From positions 271,001-335,000 of the forward strand of contig NZ_JADJNN010000002.1 of assembly GCF_016714285.1 (NCBI RefSeq): a stretch of 64,000 bases of DNA. The letters run 5' to 3'. The notes below the pieces were generated by a model that saw only the letters and a program-made list of their open reading frames with translations, did not search any database and was not told the DNA's origin. The position numbers and the translations under genes were made by a program. Of this stretch, positions 60,172 through 64,000 are shown one piece after another. Source of the DNA: Nannocystis sp. (lineage in GTDB: Bacteria > Myxococcota_A > Polyangia > Nannocystales > Nannocystaceae). Position 1 is the first letter of the stretch. Each line of letters opens with the position of its first letter.

Positions 60172-60909
60172 TCAGAACTTGACGGTGTAGCCGACGCCCG
60201 CACCGCCGCGGAGCATCGTCGGATAAAGCGCGGTCTTCGGGGCAGTCCCGGGGGTCCAGCGCTCCCACTTCTTGTAGCGCAAGCGGTAGCCGACACCGAC
60301 CGCCAGCAGCACGACGCCCAGCAGAGCCGCGGCACCGGTGGCCGGTACGGCGAAGGTGTTGTTGTGGTGCTGCTTGCAAGCGAAGGTGTTGGCCGGCGCG
60401 TCGCAACGCGTGAGGAAGTAGCTCGACAGCAAGCCACCGAGGCCGAGAGCGAAGAGCGTGCCGCCGGCGATCATGAGGCCCGTCCCCTTGGCCTTGTACT
60501 TACCGTTGGCGACCGTGGGCTCGGGCGGCCGCTCGGGCCCCTCCGGCACAACGGGAGGCGGCGGCGTGGCCTCGGCCGGCGCCTCGGGCTCGGCCGGTGG
60601 CGCATCGCCCGGAACCTCGGTCGGCGTCTCCCCCGGCCCGGTAACAGCCGAAGGCGCGTCGCCTGGCTGGTTCGGGTCGGACGGTGTGGTTGCCGGTGTG
60701 GTTGCCGGTGTGGTTGCCGGTGTGGTTGCCGGTGCTGGAGCAGCCGGAGCCGTGGTGGCTGGCGCCGGGGCCGGGGTGGCTGACGGTGCCGGCGTCGTGG
60801 CCGGGGCAGGCGCAGGTCCCGGGGCCGCGAGCGCCTCGTTACAGGGCAGCGCCGCCAGGGTCGCGGCCAGAACAGAACAAGTGATCCGTGCGGTGAACGA
60901 GGCCTTCAT
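60172..60909 (-). CDS. Exported protein with Ala/Pro/Thr linker and two membrane helices
   Basis: A 245-residue protein. The signal peptide (VLAATLAALPCNEALAAPG) is followed by ~110 residues of Pro/Ala/Thr/Glu, including four exact TTPA units coded by 12-bp tandem repeats. Then come a short basic stretch (GKYKAKGTG), two hydrophobic helices (LMIAGGTLFALGLGGLLSSYF; AVPATGAAALLGVVLLAVGVG) with a Cys-containing loop between them (RCDAPANTFACKQHH), and a C-terminal basic tail. Many myxobacterial proteins of unknown role share this build. ATG 60909 is chosen because it begins the signal and GGAAG lies upstream. Confidence 0.7.
   Translation of the reverse strand: MKASFTARITCSVLAATLAALPCNEALAAPGPAPAPATTPAPSATPAPAPATTAPAAPAPATTPATTPATTPATTPSDPNQPGDAPSAVTGPGETPTEVPGDAPPAEPEAPAEATPPPPVVPEGPERPPEPTVANGKYKAKGTGLMIAGGTLFALGLGGLLSSYFLTRCDAPANTFACKQHHNNTFAVPATGAAALLGVVLLAVGVGYRLRYKKWERWTPGTAPKTALYPTMLRGGAGVGYTVKF
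60683..60730. repeat. 12-bp tandem repeat, four copies
   Basis: The unit GGTGTGGTTGCC is repeated four times without change and encodes the TTPA repeats of the linker. Confidence 0.9.
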
Positions 60910-61088
60910 ACGTCTGCTTCCATCGTGCGGGGCGCCGACGTCGCGGAGTATCATACGGTGGCCGCGGCTTCACAAGCCCAAAGCCCGGACCCGGGCGGCG
61001 CAGTGATCCCCCTGCGATCGGACCTGTCGTCGTCTCGGCACTGCGAGGCTCCCACAGCGCGAAAACCGCGTTACAATGGGCAAACGCC

Positions 61089-61604
61089 ATGCCGATGCTC
61101 GCCGACCTCGATCACCCACCACGGTCCCGTTGGCGGGATCTGCTGGTCGGCGTGCTGTGTGGACTGCCCGTGGTGGCGCTGCTCGCCTGGCTGCTGCTCC
61201 CGAGTCTGATGGCCAGCGTGCTCGGCAGCGCCGGCGACTACGACCAGCGCCTGCGAGCCGAGGACGCGTACATGCAAGCGGTCTGCAGCGAGGCCCTCGA
61301 CCTCGAGCGCGACGAGCAGCTCTGCGAGTGCGTGCTCGCCGTCGAGTACCCCGCGCTCGACTGCCGCCAACCCTTCCTGCGCTGGAGCCTCGACCGCCAC
61401 CACGCCCGCTGCGCCGAGCCCGAGGTCCGCAAGCCCTCGCTGACCTTTTGCAGCTGCATCGACACCCTCGCCGAGCGCGTGGCCACGGCCGAAGCCGCCG
61501 GCGAGCAGCCCAAGGCGGAGATCCAGCGGGTCGGCAAGTGCATCGAGCTGCCCGACGCCTTCCCCCTGCCCGAGCTCAGCGCTCTGGCGCCTGCGACGAA
61601 GTGA
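61089..61604 (+). CDS. Single-pass membrane protein with Cys-containing periplasmic domain
   Basis: A 171-residue protein. A membrane helix (LLVGVLCGLPVVALLAWLLL, ~19-40) is followed by an extracytoplasmic domain with nine cysteines (YMQAVCSEALDLERDEQLC, ECVLAVEYPALDCRQPFL, HHARCAEPE, LTFCSCIDTLAE, VGKCIELPD) that probably form disulfides. TACAAT (61072-61077) precedes the ATG by eleven bases. Its last 29 bp overlap the 3' end of trmB on the other strand. No family recognised. Confidence 0.75.
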   Translation: MPMLADLDHPPRSRWRDLLVGVLCGLPVVALLAWLLLPSLMASVLGSAGDYDQRLRAEDAYMQAVCSEALDLERDEQLCECVLAVEYPALDCRQPFLRWSLDRHHARCAEPEVRKPSLTFCSCIDTLAERVATAEAAGEQPKAEIQRVGKCIELPDAFPLPELSALAPATK

Positions 61605-62247
61605 CGAGCCCGTAGCGCATCCGCCAGACCCGCTGACCGCGGGCGAGAGTGGTCTGCTCGCGCCGGCTGGCCGCCTCGAAGGGGTTGCCGCGCCAGAAGC
61701 TCCACGGCTCGATGAGGTTGCGCAGGCGCGGGCTGGCCTCGACGACCTCCATGATCTCGAGCGCCACCTCGAAGACATCGCTGGCGACGTGCAGCTCGCC
61801 GCCATCACGCAGCTGCCCGGCGATCGTCTCGACCAGCCCCGGCTCGATCACCCGCCGCTTGTGGTGGCGCTCCTTGAACCACGGGTCGGGGAACAGCAGA
61901 TGGAAGCGGTCGACGGTGCGCGGCGGGAACACGCGGTCGAGGTCGACGTTGAGGTTGCTGTAGCCGAAGACGAGGTTGTCGAGGCCCAGCTCCTGCGCGC
62001 GCACGCGGTTGCGGGCCAGGCAGGGCTCGCGGATCTCGAGGCCGGCGATCAGCCAGTCGGGGCGCGCCGCGGCCAGCTGAAAGCTGAACTCCGCGTCCGC
62101 ACAGCCGAGCTCGACCTCGACGCGGCACCCGGCGGCGAGCCGCGTCGGGCGCTCCACGGGCCGCGCACGCACGTGCATGAAGTGCTCGCCCAGCGGATTG
62201 ACGTGCTGACGAATTTTTCGCACGGACTCACCTGTCCCCGGGACCAT
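61576..62247 (-). CDS. trmB: tRNA (guanine-N7-)-methyltransferase
   Basis: A 223-residue SAM-dependent enzyme making m7G46 in tRNA. The SAM motif is VEVELGCADAEFSFQLA, followed by LIAGLEIREPCLARNRVRA and the signature LLFPDPWFKERHHKRRVIEP (usual DPWPKxRHxKRR). An acidic residue in LHVASDVFEVA completes the family pattern. ATG 62247 (MVPGTGESVRKIRQHV) lies inside two overlapping dispersed palindromes. A start further downstream, near the conserved core, cannot be excluded. It lies 13 bp from the transaldolase gene, probably in the same transcript. Confidence 0.93.
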   Translation of the reverse strand: MVPGTGESVRKIRQHVNPLGEHFMHVRARPVERPTRLAAGCRVEVELGCADAEFSFQLAAARPDWLIAGLEIREPCLARNRVRAQELGLDNLVFGYSNLNVDLDRVFPPRTVDRFHLLFPDPWFKERHHKRRVIEPGLVETIAGQLRDGGELHVASDVFEVALEIMEVVEASPRLRNLIEPWSFWRGNPFEAASRREQTTLARGQRVWRMRYGLVTSSQAPER

Positions 62248-62263
62248 GTCCCGGGGGACATCA
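62230..62263. repeat. Two overlapping dispersed palindromes at the trmB start
   Basis: Copies at 62230-62249 (CTGTCCCCGGGACCAT core) and 62244-62263 (ATGTCCCGGGGGACAT core) overlap by six bases, cover the trmB initiation codon and touch the transaldolase stop. Both can fold, which could occlude the ribosome site. Confidence 0.65.
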
Positions 62264-62914
62264 GCGCTTCTCTCGCGGGATCTTGGCCGCGTCGGCGATG
62301 AAGCGCTGCAGACCCACGTCGGTCAGCGGGTGCTTGATCAGCTGGTGGATGATCTTCAGCGGGATCGTGGCCACGTCCGCCCCGAGGCGCAGCGCCTCGA
62401 GCACGTGGGTCGGCGAGCGCACCGACGCGACCAGCACCTCGGTGTCGAACTCGTAGTTGTTGTAGATCTCGACGATCTGCGCGACCGTGTCCATGCCGTC
62501 ATGGCCGACGTCGTCGAGGCGGCCGACGAAGGGCGAGATGTACGTGGCCCCCGCCTTGGCCGCGAGCATGGCCTGGATCGGCGAGAAGCAGAGCGTCACG
62601 TTGGTGCGGATGCCCTCCGCCGTCAGCTCCTTGACCACGCGCAGGCCGTCGGCGATGAGCGGGATCTTGACGACGATGTTCGGGGCGATGGCGGCGAGCT
62701 CGTGGGCCTCGTCGAGCATCTCCTGGTACTTCGTCGAGAGCACCTCGCCCGAGACGGGTCCGTCGACCAGGTCACAGATCTCGGCGAGCACCTCTCGCAT
62801 CGGTCGACCGGTCGCGGCGACCAGCGTGGGGTTGGTCGTGACGCCATCCAGGAGGCCGAGCGAGGCGGCCTCGCGGATCTCCGCGATGTCAGCGGTGTCG
62901 ATGAAGAGCTTCAT
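62261..62914 (-). CDS. Transaldolase / fructose-6-phosphate aldolase family enzyme
   Basis: A 217-residue TIM-barrel of the small TalC/Fsa group. The Schiff-base Lys lies in PNIVVKIPLIADGLRVV (~85). LFIDTADIAEIREAASLG, GVTTNPTLVAATG, IRTNVTLCFSPIQAMLAAKA, ATYISPFVGRLDDVG and EVLVASVRSPTHVLEALRLG complete the family pattern. Size and order are normal. Whether it is a transaldolase or an Fsa-type aldolase rests on fine active-site residues that I cannot settle here. ATG 62914 begins MKLFIDT. Confidence 0.92.
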   Translation of the reverse strand: MKLFIDTADIAEIREAASLGLLDGVTTNPTLVAATGRPMREVLAEICDLVDGPVSGEVLSTKYQEMLDEAHELAAIAPNIVVKIPLIADGLRVVKELTAEGIRTNVTLCFSPIQAMLAAKAGATYISPFVGRLDDVGHDGMDTVAQIVEIYNNYEFDTEVLVASVRSPTHVLEALRLGADVATIPLKIIHQLIKHPLTDVGLQRFIADAAKIPREKR

Positions 62915-62986
62915 GGGCCGGGGTGGTAACACACGGCGGGCCGCGCTTGTCAATGCTGGCGGTCCGCACTAGCCTCGCCGCCCCTC

Positions 62987-63798
62987 ATGCCCACACCCAA
63001 GCTCGGTATCCTCGCCAGCGACGAGAAGGCCCTCAACGCCGGCCGCGAGTCCGACCCAGTGTCTCTGGTGGTGCTCCGCTCCTCCTTGCTGAACCCGCCG
63101 CGCGCCGCCGGAGCCCGGGCCGTCGCGCAGCACATCCGCAGCGTGCACCCGCAGGCCAGCCTGGTGCCGTACGTCTGGCACCTCGTCAGCCACGGCCCCG
63201 AAGACCACCTCCGCGAGCTCGCCACCCGTGCACTGCCCGGTGAGCCGCGGCGCTTCGGCCACCTGCAGGACTCCCCCAGGTCCGCGAGGCCTGGCAGACC
63301 ACGCTGCGCTGCGCCCAGGAATTCGCGGCGACCCGGGTCGTACTGCGCACGCCTGCGAGCTTCACCCCCAGCACCACCAACCAGGCCCGCCTGGCCGCGT
63401 TCGTCGCCGCACGCGCGGCCGAGGGCCTCGAGCTGGTGTGGGAAGCGGAGGGGCTGTGGGAGCCAGCGCAGGCGCTGTCGCTGGCGCGCAAGCTCGGGAT
63501 GCAGGTGATCTTGCCGGCCTTCGATGGCGCAGGGCGCCCGTACACCCCACCGGCTGTGGGCGGACTCGCGCACACCTGGCTGCGAATCGACGGTGCCGGT
63601 CCCACTTCGCGCCTCCGTGGTGTTCTGGCCGAAGCCCTGGCGCACGCGCTGAGCATCGCCGACGCACCCAACCCGGTGCTGCTGTTCGCGGGGCCACGCG
63701 CGTATGCCAACCTGCGTGCCTTCGCTACCGAGATGGCGATCTACGAGGGCGAGGACGAGAACGAGGCGGACGAGCTGGGCGACGACGAGGACGAGTAG
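62987..63798 (+). pseudogene. DUF72-like protein interrupted by a frameshift at a C-run
   Basis: From ATG 62987 the frame reads PKLGILASDEKALNAGRESD through LATRALPGEPRRFGHLQDSP and then turns to Arg/Pro-rich nonsense. The neighbouring frame takes over with VREAWQTTLRCAQEFAATRV, LRTPASFTPSTTNQARLAAF, LWEPAQALSLARKLGMQVIL and TWLRIDGAGPTSRLRGVLAE. The last ~55 residues end in an acidic tail (DENEADELGDDEDE). The switch falls at five C bases (63273-63277); one additional C would restore a single frame (DSPQVREAW). The pattern (cA, tP-SF, final Arg-loop) resembles DUF72. It may be a sequencing error or a real mutation. TAGCCT lies eleven bases before the start. Confidence 0.65.
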
Positions 63799-63823
63799 CT
63801 CTCAGTCCGGCGCGCAAACGAAG

Positions 63824-63857
63824 AAAATCGCCGAGGTCGGGCGACCTTCGGCGATTT
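63824..63857. terminator. Bidirectional terminator hairpin
   Basis: AAAATCGCCGAGGTCG (63824-63839) pairs with CGACCTTCGGCGATTT (63842-63857) with a single bulge. It has A-rich and T-rich flanks suited to both the DUF72-like and the histone-like genes. Confidence 0.8.
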
Positions 63858-63887
63858 CAGGCCCCGGAGGGCCTTGAGGCGGTTGCC

Positions 63888-64000
63888 TCAGGCGGCAGCG
63901 CCGCGCTTGGCAGCAGTCTTCTTGCCGGTCTTCTTGCCGGCCTTCTTTGCGGTCTTCTTCGCGCCACCGGCCTTGGAACCGGCCTTCTTCGAAGCGCGCT
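63888..64000 (-). CDS. Histone H1-like Lys/Ala-rich protein, C-terminal part (runs off window)
   Basis: The last 37 codons before TGA (rc of 63888-63890) read RASKKAGSKAGGAKKTA, then KKAGKKTGKKTAAKRGAAA. The tail is built of KKA/KKT units, like the C-terminal tail of bacterial histone H1-like or HU-fused nucleoid proteins. The rest of the gene lies beyond the window, so the N-terminal domain (HU, CarD-like or none) is unknown. Confidence 0.75.
   Translation of the reverse strand, partial: RASKKAGSKAGGAKKTAKKAGKKTGKKTAAKRGAAA

Overview
The window is high-GC DNA (roughly 70 percent by eye) from a Gram-negative bacterium with a rich outer-membrane and periplasmic gene set. The many lipoproteins, several with Thr/Ser-rich linkers after the lipobox followed by Cys-rich or beta-rich domains, the HisKA-REC-cyclase protein, the Lys/Ala-rich histone-like tail and the TonB systems suggest a myxobacterium of the Nannocystis/Plesiocystis type. 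That assignment is inference from style, not from a marker gene.

Layout. 1-6.7 kb: an N-terminal fragment of an alpha-2-macroglobulin-like lipoprotein, a lipoprotein, an adenylate cyclase hybrid and an SMP-30-like propeller. 6.7-11.4 kb: a four-gene 2-oxoacid dehydrogenase operon (E1alpha-E1beta-E2-E3) whose E1 subunits lack key thiamine-diphosphate and catalytic residues. 11.7-19 kb: FolB fused to an extra C-terminal domain, aspartokinase, lipoproteins, L,D-transpeptidase, thioredoxin-like lipoprotein plus L-asparaginase, WYL regulator. 19.5-27.3 kb: SbcD/SbcC-like pair, a small Ala/Pro-rich protein and a phosphoesterase-GAF fusion. 27.5-30.8 kb: tRNA-Arg, a subtilase with a C-terminal membrane domain, and a bfd-bfr iron pair with four Fur-box-like sites. 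30.8-36.6 kb: Crp-family regulator operon with an S41 peptidase and a LolA-like lipoprotein, a small Roadblock-like protein, a Ctp peptidase and an XRE regulator. 36.7-42.4 kb: TonB-dependent receptor, a repeat-rich membrane protein, ProC, a (Cys-X-X)n protein and a ComEA-type helix-hairpin-helix protein. 42.4-52.1 kb: a hairpin-rich gap, then a minus-strand TonB locus (tonB, exbB, exbD, exbD, receptor, beta-helix lipoprotein, lipoprotein, PhoB-type regulator). 52.3-64 kb: an orphan pair of oligopeptide-type ABC ATPases, thiolase, ThiE, a cydB relic, UvrB, an XRE regulator, TrmB, transaldolase, a frameshifted DUF72-like gene and the tail of a histone-like gene.

The strongest unexplained signal is a dispersed 20-bp palindrome of fixed geometry, consensus ACCTGTCCNNNNGGACAGGT, with about 30 copies on this 64 kb. 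It lies in intergenic gaps, at gene ends and inside reading frames. Eight copies lie in the sbcC-like gene and three fall within 90 bp beside the tRNA. Its arms fit CTGT-N8-ACAG and it can fold as an 8-bp stem with a tetraloop. Secondary signals are the degenerate E1 pair, the Fur-box array at bfd-bfr, a nested inverted repeat at 36.0-36.1 kb, a run of hairpins at 42.4-42.7 kb, and many genes with a -10-like hexamer 6-11 nt before the start codon and no Shine-Dalgarno sequence (leaderless style).
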